Below, one piece after another: positions 41,885 through 49,875 of a DNA stretch of 64,000 nucleotides (positions are counted from its first letter, which is position 1; every line of letters starts with the position of its first letter). The position numbers and the translations under genes were made by a program. Below the pieces are notes generated by a model. The model had not been told where the DNA came from, did not search any database, and saw nothing but the letters and a program-made list of their open reading frames with translations. This DNA is from Clostridiaceae bacterium BRH_c20a (GTDB taxonomy: Bacteria; Bacillota; Peptococcia; Peptococcales; BICA1-8): positions 1 to 64,000 of the forward strand of contig LADT01000013.1 of NCBI GenBank assembly GCA_000961765.1, written 5' to 3'.

Positions 41885-42877
41885 TCAGTTCTCAATTTTC
41901 AATTCTCCATTCATATCCAACCCCATTTTTCCCCTATAAACTCTGATGGTTTCTCTTAAGCCTTCTTCTAAATTAATTATTGGTTCCCAGCCTAAAAGCT
42001 CTTTCGCTTTATCAATAACAGGTCTTCGCACTTTAGGATCGTCCTCAGGTAATGGCTGAAAAAATATTTGGCTATAGGATAAAGTTAATTTCTTTATTAA
42101 ATGGGCTAATTCAATTATTTTATACTCTTGGGGATTTCCAATATTAATAATTTCACCAATAGCCTGATCTTTCTCCATCATTAATAGTAGACCACGTACT
42201 GTATCATCGACATAACAAAAGGAACGGGTTTGAGTGCCGTCCCCATATACAGTGATATTTTTATTTTGTATAGCCTGCGTAACAAAGTTAGATATTACTC
42301 TACCATCATCATTTCTTAAACCCGCCGAGTAGGTATTAAAAATACGGGCTACCTTTACTTGTATCTGATACCTCTGATTATATTCATAACAAAAAACTTC
42401 TCCTAACCGTTTTGACTCATCATAGCATGCCCTAGGACCCCACGTGTTTACACTTCCTCTATAATTTTCCGGTTGAGGGTTAATTTCCGGGTCACCATAT
42501 GCTTCACTTGTACTAGAATACACCATTCTGGCATTATTCCTTTTTGCTAACTCAAGCATATTTTGAGTTCCAACTGTATTAACAGCTATTGTTCTCAAGG
42601 GGTAAGCCTGATAAAATTTGGGGGATGCTGGCGATGCTAGATGATAAATCTCCTGCACATCCTGTAGTTGCTTATAGTCAATAATTTCCTTTTTGGAAAC
42701 ATCAGCTTGAATAAAACTAACATTATTTTTATCAATAATGTCTTTTAGATTATTTAATAATCCTGTACTAAGATTATCTACACCTATTACAAAATTATTT
42801 TCTTTTTCTACTAATTTTTTTGCAAGATGGGAACCTAAAAATCCCGCTGCACCTGTAATCAATATTTTCTTTTGCAT
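41885..42877 (-). CDS. UDP-glucuronate decarboxylase-like epimerase (UXS type)
   Basis: A 330-residue extended SDR: GAAGFLGSHLAKKL binds NAD, LASPASPKFYQAYPLRTIAVN and STSEAYGDPEINPQPENYRG are typical of UDP-xylose synthase, and CYDESKRLGE carries the catalytic Tyr-x-x-x-Lys. With the neighbouring UDP-glucose dehydrogenase it should give UDP-xylose. The C-terminus ...DMNGELKIEN is encoded by GAATGGAGAATTGAAAATTG, a dispersed repeat also found near 25710, so it is probably a repeat-derived tail. Confidence 0.92.
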   Translation of the reverse strand: MQKKILITGAAGFLGSHLAKKLVEKENNFVIGVDNLSTGLLNNLKDIIDKNNVSFIQADVSKKEIIDYKQLQDVQEIYHLASPASPKFYQAYPLRTIAVNTVGTQNMLELAKRNNARMVYSSTSEAYGDPEINPQPENYRGSVNTWGPRACYDESKRLGEVFCYEYNQRYQIQVKVARIFNTYSAGLRNDDGRVISNFVTQAIQNKNITVYGDGTQTRSFCYVDDTVRGLLLMMEKDQAIGEIINIGNPQEYKIIELAHLIKKLTLSYSQIFFQPLPEDDPKVRRPVIDKAKELLGWEPIINLEEGLRETIRVYRGKMGLDMNGELKIEN

Positions 42878-42901
42878 GGGTATTCCCCCTTGCCCCGTCT
42901 T

Positions 42902-43567
42902 TTAGTTAGCACCCTTACCCATCAGAACTGCCGGAAAAGTCAAAAATAAAATTTCCAAATCCAATCCTAGAGACCAATTATCAATATACTTCATATCCAT
43001 TTCCATCCACTCATAAAAATCAATATTGTTCCTGCCGGATATTTGCCAAATACAGGTTATTCCCGGTTTTACGCTCGACCTCTTTAGATAAATATCTTGC
43101 TTAATTTTGGACATTTCCTCCACTGGTAGAGGTCTAGGCCCTACTAAGCTCATATCACCTTTGATAACATTTATTAATTGAGGTAATTCGTCAATACTTG
43201 TTTTTCTGATAAGCCTGCCTAACCTAGTTATTCTAGGATCCTTCCTTATTTTAAAAACCGGGCCTGACATTTCATTCAGGTTTTGCAAAGAACTCTTTAG
43301 CTCTTCAGCTTCAGGTATCATGGATCTAAACTTATATAATATAAATACCCTTCCATTCAAACCTACACGGTTTTGTTTAAATATAATTGGTCCTCTTGGA
43401 GTATCAACCCCAATTAGAAATGCAATTAAAAACAAAAAAGGACTTAGAACTATTAATCCTAACCCCGAAATTACTATATCAATTATTCTTTTACTAATTC
43501 TTCCACATAACACTCCTTTACCCTCCTTTACCATATAAAACTTCATATTAAGCTTGTCTATTTCCAT
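42902..43567 (-). CDS. Initiating sugar-phosphate transferase (undecaprenyl)
   Basis: A 221-residue monotopic polyprenyl-phosphate hexose-1-phosphate transferase core. One re-entrant membrane helix (IIDIVISGLGLIVLSPFLFLIAFLI), then GPIIFKQNRVGLNGRVFILYKFRSM, TRLGRLIRKTSIDELPQLINVIKGDMSLVGPRP and WQISGRNNIDF are all family hallmarks. It lacks the N-terminal CoA-binding-like domain of the long WbaP type. It starts repeat-unit synthesis on undecaprenyl phosphate and is the promoter-proximal gene of the leftward operon. Confidence 0.96.
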   Translation of the reverse strand: MEIDKLNMKFYMVKEGKGVLCGRISKRIIDIVISGLGLIVLSPFLFLIAFLIGVDTPRGPIIFKQNRVGLNGRVFILYKFRSMIPEAEELKSSLQNLNEMSGPVFKIRKDPRITRLGRLIRKTSIDELPQLINVIKGDMSLVGPRPLPVEEMSKIKQDIYLKRSSVKPGITCIWQISGRNNIDFYEWMEMDMKYIDNWSLGLDLEILFLTFPAVLMGKGAN

Positions 43568-43714
43568 CCGGAAATTATTTTAAACACTACCGGAAAGCCT
43601 AAGCACATCAGTAGCAAGAAAAGGAATAAGATATCCCGCTCTACCCTTTAATTCTATGCTCTGAAGTCTATTTTATGTCTACTAGTTTTTAGTTTTTTAA
43701 TATGGTTATATATC

Positions 43715-44116
43715 TCACCAAGGCAATTTCACAATGTAAAGCCTGACCCCGATTGCTAATAAAACTCCGACACTTAAAGAGATACTTACTAAAAAAATAT
43801 ATTGCAGAATTATTTTAACTTTAAAGTTCTCCTTTTTTAACTTTAAATACATTATTAAAGATAATCCAATTATTAGATAAAATAACTTATTAAATTTTGC
43901 ACTTTGGCTAATGCTTTCGTTGGTTGTTAAATTGCTCTTATCATTAAATGAGGCATTACCCATTACTTCTAACTGGGAATTTACAATATTTAATTGTTTA
44001 TAAAGCTCGAAATTGCTTTCAATCTGAAAAGAGAATAATAATGAAATGCCAATAGTAAATATTAAAATTGCTATTATAATATTTTCAATAATCCTTAATC
44101 CACTCATTTTCAACAT
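43715..44116 (-). CDS. Three-span membrane protein, function unknown
   Basis: A 133-residue protein with spans near 8-30 (IIENIIIAILIFTIGISLLFSF), 77-92 and 100-125, and a soluble loop in between. An alternative start at the internal ATG (44107) has GGGAGA at 9 bases. The C-terminal GVRLYIVKLPW is encoded by a REP element (43725-43750) read in a second phase, so the original end was probably near VGVLLAI. It lies upstream of the initiating transferase on the same strand and could be part of the polysaccharide transcript. No family recognised. Confidence 0.65.
   Translation of the reverse strand: MLKMSGLRIIENIIIAILIFTIGISLLFSFQIESNFELYKQLNIVNSQLEVMGNASFNDKSNLTTNESISQSAKFNKLFYLIIGLSLIMYLKLKKENFKVKIILQYIFLVSISLSVGVLLAIGVRLYIVKLPW
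43725..43750. repeat. REP element copy at 3' end of the three-span gene
   Basis: AATTTCACAATGTAAAGC then CTGACCCC. Same word as the REPIN arm at 27023-27048. Confidence 0.93.
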
Positions 44117-44217
44117 TCTCCCAAATAAACCCTTTAAAGGGATATTCTAGGCCGATGCTTTATTTCCTCTTTTTGTAAATAGATATACTTAAAAATTGTT
44201 TGCTTGATTATTATTAA

Positions 44218-44254
44218 AAAAACACCCTGCATTTTAAATGCAGGGTTAAGTACA
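44218..44254. terminator. Hairpin upstream of the three-span gene
   Basis: CCCTGCATTT pairs with AAATGCAGGG, flanked by A/T runs. The 44117-44580 gap also has the GACTAGTGACTGGTGACTAG repeat at 44322-44347, the hairpin element at 44441-44523 and a REP at 44577-44602, and no gene. Confidence 0.75.
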
Positions 44255-44440
44255 GTCTATTATTTTTTTACTCTCCCAATAGCAGCCTTCACCTGTTTCA
44301 TAATAGTCAAAACTCCTAGTTAGTTACTAGTGACTGGTGACTAGAGTTTTTATAAACACTAGTAGTCGCAGTGTCTCCATGGCATCGTATCATCGAATAC
44401 TAGTATTTAATTGTTTTGAAAGCTATTTGATCGTTACCTT

Positions 44441-44523
44441 GTCATCCTGAGGGAGGAGCAACCGAAGGATCTTAAACTTCTTCACTAGGTGAGATCCCTC
44501 ACTATCGCCTATCGCTCAGGATG
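44441..44523. repeat. Hairpin element, GTCATCCTGAG type, copy 2
   Basis: GTCATCCTGAGGGAGGAGCA at the left and CTATCGCTCAGGATG at the right. Same family as the copy at 20397. Confidence 0.88.
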
Positions 44524-44576
44524 TCTATTGCTGTTTCACTTGTTTCCGCGCCGGGCATTTTAGATCATTCTTCTAC

Positions 44577-44602
44577 ATTTTCACAATGTAAAACCTGACC
44601 CC
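44577..44602. repeat. REP element at the 3' end of the DUF5305 gene
   Basis: TCACAATGTAAAACCTGACC, one base different from the consensus. Provides the last six codons and stop of the gene at 44581. Confidence 0.92.
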
Positions 44603-45732
44603 ATTGTCTCTGGCTCAGATGTGCTTTGCTGAAGAAATGCCAAACGGTAAGTGAAAATCCTGGGCTCATTGAGTACATAGAATACCTGTTCCTCATCGTG
44701 CTCTAGATTGCCTCGATACATAATGGGTTTTCCTAATTCGTCGGCAACTTTGACTATATCCTCAAAGGTCTTAACATTCAGTAAAGAGTCGCTGTTGATA
44801 GATAATTCATTTTCCAAAGCGACCAACCGCTCACCATGATCTTTGTGTATCTTTTTCCACTGTTTTTTAACAGGGTTGACGATAGTGTTTTCTGTTTTAA
44901 AGATAATTAAAATAATTCCTATTATAAATATAAATGCCAGCACACCATAAACTGTTAATTTAGTCTCATCCACAGGCAGGGTTGTTATCACAGTATTTTC
45001 AATTACGCCTTCCTTAGATTTACTGAGGTCCTCGGTTATTTGGAAATATTTAGTATTCAAAGGTATTGTTATACTAGGAGTAAGCTGCTCCTGGATCATA
45101 CCATTTTCTGTCTGAGCATTAATTCGAACATCCCAATTGAGACTTAAAATTACTTCTGTTTGAATTTCGTGGTCTTTAAAAAACTTTGCGACAAAATCAT
45201 TATATATCTTAAGATCAAGAGGAAGTTCTTTACTAAGCGCAATCTCTTTATCCTTTGCCTCAAAGGTTTCTTTGGCTGACAGTATGTAAGGTTTATTCCA
45301 AATTATAAATATCTTGTCAAGCTCTCTCCTAATTCCTTGCATGTAAGCTGTAACTTCATACTCGCCTGTTATGTCGGCAACTTTATCACCTAGAAACTGG
45401 TATTTAAAAGACGTATTAATATTCTTCACAAAAGGAGTAAGATAATATTGCCCCTTACCCAGGCTCTCTTCGGAAGTGATAGGGTTAGGGTGCAGGTTAA
45501 CCCTGTAATCTACTTCACCCTTATGCTTATAGGAATATATTTGAACCTTTTCCTCAACTGTACCGGGGCTTGTCCAAGCCTGGTACAGTAAAACAAACAC
45601 GAATACAGTAAACAAGCCCAGGACAGTTATCAGACTGATCCGAAGCATTTTTGCCATTCTCAGCTTAACCTTTATAAATATTATACTTTTCACCTTGAGA
45701 TTATTGAACTCCACGATGTCAACCCCCAACAT
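44581..45732 (-). CDS. DUF5305-type membrane-anchored protein
   Basis: A 383-residue protein with an N-terminal span (ISLITVLGLFTVFVFVLLYQAW), an extracellular domain (about 55-260) beginning with SYKHKGEVDYRVNLHPNPIT and FVKNINTSFKYQF, a second span (LTVYGVLAFIFIIGIILIIF, about 265-285) and a cytoplasmic tail. This is the DUF5305 layout, a family seen beside SipW-type signal peptidases. The start is uncertain: a GTG 18 bases downstream also has GGGGGT before it. The last residues GSGFTL come from a REP element. Last gene of the leftward surface operon. Confidence 0.85.
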   Translation of the reverse strand: MLGVDIVEFNNLKVKSIIFIKVKLRMAKMLRISLITVLGLFTVFVFVLLYQAWTSPGTVEEKVQIYSYKHKGEVDYRVNLHPNPITSEESLGKGQYYLTPFVKNINTSFKYQFLGDKVADITGEYEVTAYMQGIRRELDKIFIIWNKPYILSAKETFEAKDKEIALSKELPLDLKIYNDFVAKFFKDHEIQTEVILSLNWDVRINAQTENGMIQEQLTPSITIPLNTKYFQITEDLSKSKEGVIENTVITTLPVDETKLTVYGVLAFIFIIGIILIIFKTENTIVNPVKKQWKKIHKDHGERLVALENELSINSDSLLNVKTFEDIVKVADELGKPIMYRGNLEHDEEQVFYVLNEPRIFTYRLAFLQQSTSEPETMGSGFTL

Positions 45733-45737
45733 TTTTT

Positions 45738-46961
45738 TTATATCTCTACATTATCTGTATTCGGATCTCCTTCACTTCGTAGGTAAAGAGTAGGCCAGCC
45801 GATTTTAGGAATAACCTGAATGACCTTTCCTTTAATCTGCTGGGGCTCTACCAGCTTGGAATCAGCGGAAGAGTTATTGTCTCCTTGAGTTTGGAATAAC
45901 TGCCCTTTCCCTTTTTCCGTCTTAACATCAACTACACGGTGAACAATATATATCTTATTTTCAAGATGTCGAAAATGAATAATATCGCCCAGTTTGGCCT
46001 CCTGCCCCTTTATCTTCTTAGCCAGTACGACATCACCGGGTTTTATTAATGGCTCCATGCTTCCCGTAGCGATAACTTGAGGATAAATAGGAAATAAGCC
46101 TACTGCGAACCAGACTATTACTACAGCTGCTACACTTGTTAAAATCCATCCCAAAGTACTTTCTTTGTCCCGGCTATGTCTTTTCACTTCCCTAGATTCA
46201 TAGAGGTACAGATTCTGGACAATAATCAAACTGATAAAGGGAACAAATGTACCTAAAAATGTTTTGCTCATCCATCCCAGATTGGGCAGGATAGGGCAAA
46301 ACCACTGATAAGCCTGCAGAGTTCCCTTGTAAATAAGGGCAGTTACCGGTCCTCCCAGGTAAGCAAAATATGAAGTAAGGAGGTTTTCCGAAAACAGGGG
46401 GAATATGTTTTGGCCTGCCAATTTTGCCACCTCAGAAAGAGATTTAAATTGAAGAAGCTGTGCTGTCGTTATATTAATGAAAGTAAAAAAGAGACTTACT
46501 ATACTGATTATTAAGAAAGGTCGTTTTGCACTTAGGTTGTTTATTAGGTATGCCCTCGCTAATTCTTGCCCTCCCAGAGTAGAACCTACCAAAATGACAT
46601 TCATAATAATTGCAAAAGGAGTAAAGGAATATGGACTTTTACCAAAACCGTCCAAAAAACCACCCATAATCATGAGCAGAATATAAGAAACTGCACAGAC
46701 AAAAGCCAAAGAATTTAGGTAGCTTTTAAATCTCAGCTTCCCTACGGGCTTCACCTTTGCAAAGTATAAAACAATTAAAGCCAGACAGACCCAAAGAGCT
46801 GGCTTTAAGACATAACTAAAAAGAAAAGTACTTTCTACTATTTTTTTTAAAAAAGGTAGTCCATCAATTAGATAGATGGCGCTTAAAAGCACCACCAGCA
46901 GAAAGCATTTATAATGATTTTTCCTGGATAATATATGCTTAGCTATTACGGCCACCCCCAA
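45738..46961 (-). CDS. Signal peptidase I of SipW (ER/archaeal) type with extra membrane domain
   Basis: A 407-residue protein. The C-terminal third is a type I signal peptidase of the SipW/SEC11 class: ATGSMEPLIKPGDVVLAKK has the catalytic Ser, IVHRVVDV the catalytic His used by SipW-type enzymes in place of Lys, and TQGDNNSSADS the conserved G-D-N-N. The first about 265 residues form some eight membrane spans not found in short SipW proteins. One motif, GGQELARAYLINNL, vaguely recalls CPBP intramembrane protease motif 1. It should process the two or three TasA-like precursors encoded upstream. Start uncertain (TTG 46961). Confidence 0.9.
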   Translation of the reverse strand: MGVAVIAKHILSRKNHYKCFLLVVLLSAIYLIDGLPFLKKIVESTFLFSYVLKPALWVCLALIVLYFAKVKPVGKLRFKSYLNSLAFVCAVSYILLMIMGGFLDGFGKSPYSFTPFAIIMNVILVGSTLGGQELARAYLINNLSAKRPFLIISIVSLFFTFINITTAQLLQFKSLSEVAKLAGQNIFPLFSENLLTSYFAYLGGPVTALIYKGTLQAYQWFCPILPNLGWMSKTFLGTFVPFISLIIVQNLYLYESREVKRHSRDKESTLGWILTSVAAVVIVWFAVGLFPIYPQVIATGSMEPLIKPGDVVLAKKIKGQEAKLGDIIHFRHLENKIYIVHRVVDVKTEKGKGQLFQTQGDNNSSADSKLVEPQQIKGKVIQVIPKIGWPTLYLRSEGDPNTDNVEI

Positions 46962-46980
46962 GTTGTTTCAGAAAATTAAT

Positions 46981-47106
46981 CTATGGTGCAACAGTTGTAA
47001 TAGAGCCATTAACCGTAACATTCTGAGTCCAAGCAGCATACACCCCTGAAAAAGCTGTTAGAGTAAGGACCAATCCAAGTAAAATTATAATAACCTTCTT
47101 TTTCAT
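46981..47106 (-). CDS. 41-aa secreted mini-protein with SipW-type signal
   Basis: An ATG at 47106 with AAGGAGGTAACTATT upstream (a near-perfect ribosome binding site) opens a 41-residue frame: MKKKVIIILLGLVLTLTAFS then GVYAAWTQNVTVNGSITTVAP. The signal and the W-T-x-x-V-T-V-N-G-S motif equal the start of the two larger SipW-dependent proteins in this operon, but the protein ends just after it. Cleavage would release a peptide of about 15-20 residues. It lies between the 235-aa protein and the signal peptidase. Either a functional peptide or a gene broken at the 3' end. Confidence 0.7.
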   Translation of the reverse strand: MKKKVIIILLGLVLTLTAFSGVYAAWTQNVTVNGSITTVAP

Positions 47107-47134
47107 AATAGTTACCTCCTTAGGTATATGTAGG

Positions 47135-47171
47135 ATTAAGCAGGGTTTGTTTACAGCAAACCCTGCTTAAT
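47135..47171 (-). terminator. Intercistronic stem-loop after the 235-aa surface protein
   Basis: A perfect 15-bp stem, ATTAAGCAGGGTTTG with CAAACCCTGCTTAAT, loop TTTACAG. As in tctC-tctA, it separates an abundant secreted product from the genes for the processing machinery and could set their ratio. Confidence 0.7.
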
Positions 47172-47183
47172 ATTTAAATTCAA

Positions 47184-47891
47184 TTAGTTCTTAATCCACT
47201 GTTCGAAGTCAAAGTTCATAGTAATAACAAGTTCGGTTTCTTCAAACTGTTCTGCAGTTACTTCAGGAGCTAAGCCATTTACCTGATTTGCAAATTCGAA
47301 GGGAATTTCGATAAACATCCCTTGACCTGCGGCATTTCCTGCAGCATAGTTAACAGGGGCAAGAACAACAGCCTTCAAGCCAGCATCAGCCGATAGTGTC
47401 CCAGGCAGGCTATTGACAGGAATCCACTCAGTACCAGCACCGCCATTAATTTCAGTAAAGACTGCAACACCGTCATTCTTTTTATATCTAAATTTAGTTA
47501 CAAAAAAGTCGTTAAAATCAGAACCAGCACCATCCGCTGGGACTAAAGTAAAAGTAGCATCTTGGAATCTAGAAGGAACTGTACCATAGTTTTCCATGTA
47601 GAGTTTTATCGTCCCTGTAGCTCCCGGGAATAAGTTGCTGATAGTTACAGCTAACTCATCGGGATTAGCACCTACTTCTGCAACTGCAGTAGTTTGAGCT
47701 ACGTCAGCACCAAGATACTCATCGCTTGCCTCAAAATCCACAGAGCAGTCAGCTACCTTCCACTGAACATCAAATTCTCCCGTTTTTACTGTGGAAGTCA
47801 ACGTGATGGTGTCCTGCCAGTAGGCGTAGCCTACACCCATTATCATTAGTGCCATTACCATTGTGATTGCTAAAAACTTTACTCTTTTCAT
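47184..47891 (-). CDS. SipW-dependent secreted protein, TasA/camelysin-like
   Basis: A 235-residue secreted protein. The start MKRVKFLAITMVMALMIMGVGYAYWQDTITLTSTVKTGEFDVQW is the SipW-dependent signal signature (Y-x-Y-W-x-D ... T-V-K-T-G). The mature part is beta-rich, with the ISNLFPGATGTIKLYMENYGTVP block of TasA/CalY-type fibre proteins. It is expected to be cleaved by the co-encoded signal peptidase and exported to the surface, perhaps to form fibres. The ATG follows AAAGGAGAAAGAAGA. It is followed by an intercistronic hairpin. Confidence 0.88.
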   Translation of the reverse strand: MKRVKFLAITMVMALMIMGVGYAYWQDTITLTSTVKTGEFDVQWKVADCSVDFEASDEYLGADVAQTTAVAEVGANPDELAVTISNLFPGATGTIKLYMENYGTVPSRFQDATFTLVPADGAGSDFNDFFVTKFRYKKNDGVAVFTEINGGAGTEWIPVNSLPGTLSADAGLKAVVLAPVNYAAGNAAGQGMFIEIPFEFANQVNGLAPEVTAEQFEETELVITMNFDFEQWIKN

Positions 47892-47985
47892 TCTTCTTTC
47901 TCCTTTCGATTTTGGAATTTTTTTATTATTTGGGGAAAATTTATTCTTTTTTAATACTCACCTCCCTAAACTACTATTTGGCATG

Positions 47986-48468
47986 TTAAATGTTCCATTG
48001 TTCTATTTCAATTTTTGCGGCAAAAGTATATGTGTCACTGTATTTAAAGGTAGCTGCAGCTGGCATTTCAACTATCATGATATAATCATTACTTTCAGTT
48101 AATCCTAATGTCTGCCAGACAACAGGCTCAATGGTTGTTAAAATTCCATCTGCATCTAAAGTTTCAACAGCTCGGACTTTAATCGGGATAAATCCGCTAT
48201 TTTTAACATTGTAAACAACAGTAAAGGTATCTCCTGGTCCAGCAAGAGCAGCAGTAAAATTGATAGTATTTCCAACTACAGTTGCTGGCCCGCTTACGAT
48301 ACTTATATCTGCCTTCAATTCCCCTGTCTTGATTGTAGGTACAAAGCTAATACGGTCACTCCAATCGGAAAAACTTATCCCGAGAATACTTAAGGAGAAA
48401 AGGAGAGTAAGGGAGAGCAGAACTATGAAAATCTTCCTTTGGCTTTTTTTCTTTGCCATTCCTGACAC
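47986..48468 (-). CDS. SipW-dependent secreted protein, shorter paralogue
   Basis: About 160 residues. It has a basic start (AKKKSQRKIFIVLLSLTLLFSLSILGISFSDWSDRISFVPTIKTGELKADI) with the same W-S-D ... T-I-K-T-G signature as the larger protein. The beta-domain GDTFTVVYNVKNSGFIPIKVRAVE resembles the TasA-like fold. The start is uncertain: GTG 48468 has GGAG at 9 bases, and ATG or TTG three or four codons upstream are closer to it. Second gene of the surface operon. Confidence 0.82.
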   Translation of the reverse strand: MSGMAKKKSQRKIFIVLLSLTLLFSLSILGISFSDWSDRISFVPTIKTGELKADISIVSGPATVVGNTINFTAALAGPGDTFTVVYNVKNSGFIPIKVRAVETLDADGILTTIEPVVWQTLGLTESNDYIMIVEMPAAATFKYSDTYTFAAKIEIEQWNI

Positions 48469-48638
48469 GGGCATCAACTCCTTAACCGAGTTATTTCTAA
48501 ATTCTAAAAAAAATTTGTGTTTTTTTACTTATTTTCTATTATTTTACATTCAAGTTTAAAAAGATTATCTAACCCTGAAGCAAGATTAGATTAGAAAAAA
48601 CAAGTTGTTACATAATCTATTAAAATTCCGTCCTATTA

Positions 48639-49802
48639 TTATTCTGCCTGCGTTCTACAGATAATACTGAATGCTTCCGCCCTGGTCATAAAACTCCTAG
48701 GCTTAAAGGTATTATCAGGATAACCTCCCATAAGCTTGTGCTGAATGGCAGCTTTAACATCATCTAATGCCCAGTCAGAAATTTGGTCTCTATCAGTGTA
48801 ACCAAGAGTAATATCCATAGTTAGTTTTTTCTCAAAGGCTCTGACCAAAACACAGGCTAATTCCTCCCTGCTAATGTGATTATTGGGCATAAACCGCCAA
48901 CCTGGATAACCATGAAAAATACCTGCTTCGGAAACGGCAATTATATAACCTTTAACTTCATTGGATATTGACCCAAGATCAATGAAACCGGAGAATAGTT
49001 TGTTTACAGGTTCTAAACCTAGCGCCTTGGCTAATAATACTGCCACCTCGGCTCTAGTGATACTATCTTCGGGTCTGATTTTATTATCCGGCTCCAACTC
49101 AATTGTTTTATTCTTCAGTAATGTTTGTACACATTGATAGGCCCAGTGACTAGGCGGCATATCAGAAATTAGATAACTAGTAGTAATTGATGGCCCTCCA
49201 TCTCCACCTGATGAAGGAGCAGGAATTTCTCCTGTATTAATTAATAGTGAGAGTGTTGAATCTAGACCATGCATATTATCCTCGACAACTACACTACCGT
49301 CCATAGTGACAGTGTATTCAAAGTCGACATAACCCAGCCGGTCAATTTCAATAGACACATCTTTCCCTTTATACAGAGCGCTACCTGTCTGATAAAGAAT
49401 GCCTGTAAATGCACCATCATAAAGGGCCGCGGGGTCATTCACCTTTTTCAAAGTAAACTTCATTTTTTCTGCAAAAGTACCATACATGCCAGCAGCAATA
49501 CGATCTACTTGAAGAGCAATGTTGCTGATCTTTACTTTATAAAAGGCGCTGTTTTGGATACGGACTATACCCGTTTTAGCCAAGCCGGGGAACCAAGCAG
49601 CATTGTCAAAGGATGTTGGCACACCATTTACATCCAGTGTACTTTTCAAGACAAGTGTATCGGAAAAATGCCCCCCACCGTTGATATTAATAGTTTTATC
49701 CGGCCCTGCCGGGGCAGCCAAAGCAATACCGGGAACGCCTAACAGCCCGACTGCAATAAGGAGAATTAAGACCACTGATAATGTCCTTTTCCATTTTTTC
49801 AA
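48639..49802 (-). CDS. SLH-domain surface protein with TasA-like N-terminal region
   Basis: A roughly 387-residue secreted protein with a signal ending near PGIALAAP. Residues 35-195 form a beta domain (FDNAAWFPGLAKTGIVRIQNSAFYKVKISNIALQVD) like the TasA-like proteins downstream. A Gly/Ser linker (IPAPSSGGDGG) precedes three SLH repeats (SHWAYQCVQTLLKNK..., GYIIAVSEAGIFHGYPGWRF..., DWALDDVKAAIQHKLMGGYPDNTF...). The SLH repeats bind pyruvylated cell-wall polymer, so this should anchor the surface layer or fibre. TTG at 49802 is preferred (AGAGGGTGA 8 bases upstream) over GTG at 49814. Behind a possible riboswitch. Confidence 0.9.
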   Translation of the reverse strand: MKKWKRTLSVVLILLIAVGLLGVPGIALAAPAGPDKTININGGGHFSDTLVLKSTLDVNGVPTSFDNAAWFPGLAKTGIVRIQNSAFYKVKISNIALQVDRIAAGMYGTFAEKMKFTLKKVNDPAALYDGAFTGILYQTGSALYKGKDVSIEIDRLGYVDFEYTVTMDGSVVVEDNMHGLDSTLSLLINTGEIPAPSSGGDGGPSITTSYLISDMPPSHWAYQCVQTLLKNKTIELEPDNKIRPEDSITRAEVAVLLAKALGLEPVNKLFSGFIDLGSISNEVKGYIIAVSEAGIFHGYPGWRFMPNNHISREELACVLVRAFEKKLTMDITLGYTDRDQISDWALDDVKAAIQHKLMGGYPDNTFKPRSFMTRAEAFSIICRTQAE

Positions 49803-49841
49803 GATTTTAATCACCCTCTTTATTCAATATTTGGTAAAAAT

Positions 49842-49875
49842 AAAAATGCCCGACCAAAAAATAAATTGGACCGGG
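49842..49875 (-). terminator. Leader terminator of the SLH operon
   Basis: On the minus strand CCCG..CCAA pairs with TTGG..CGGG, then CATTTTTATTTTT. It overlaps the 3' strand of the P1 stem of the upstream element, so the two folds exclude each other. A switch that turns the operon on when P1 forms is the simple reading. Confidence 0.7.
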
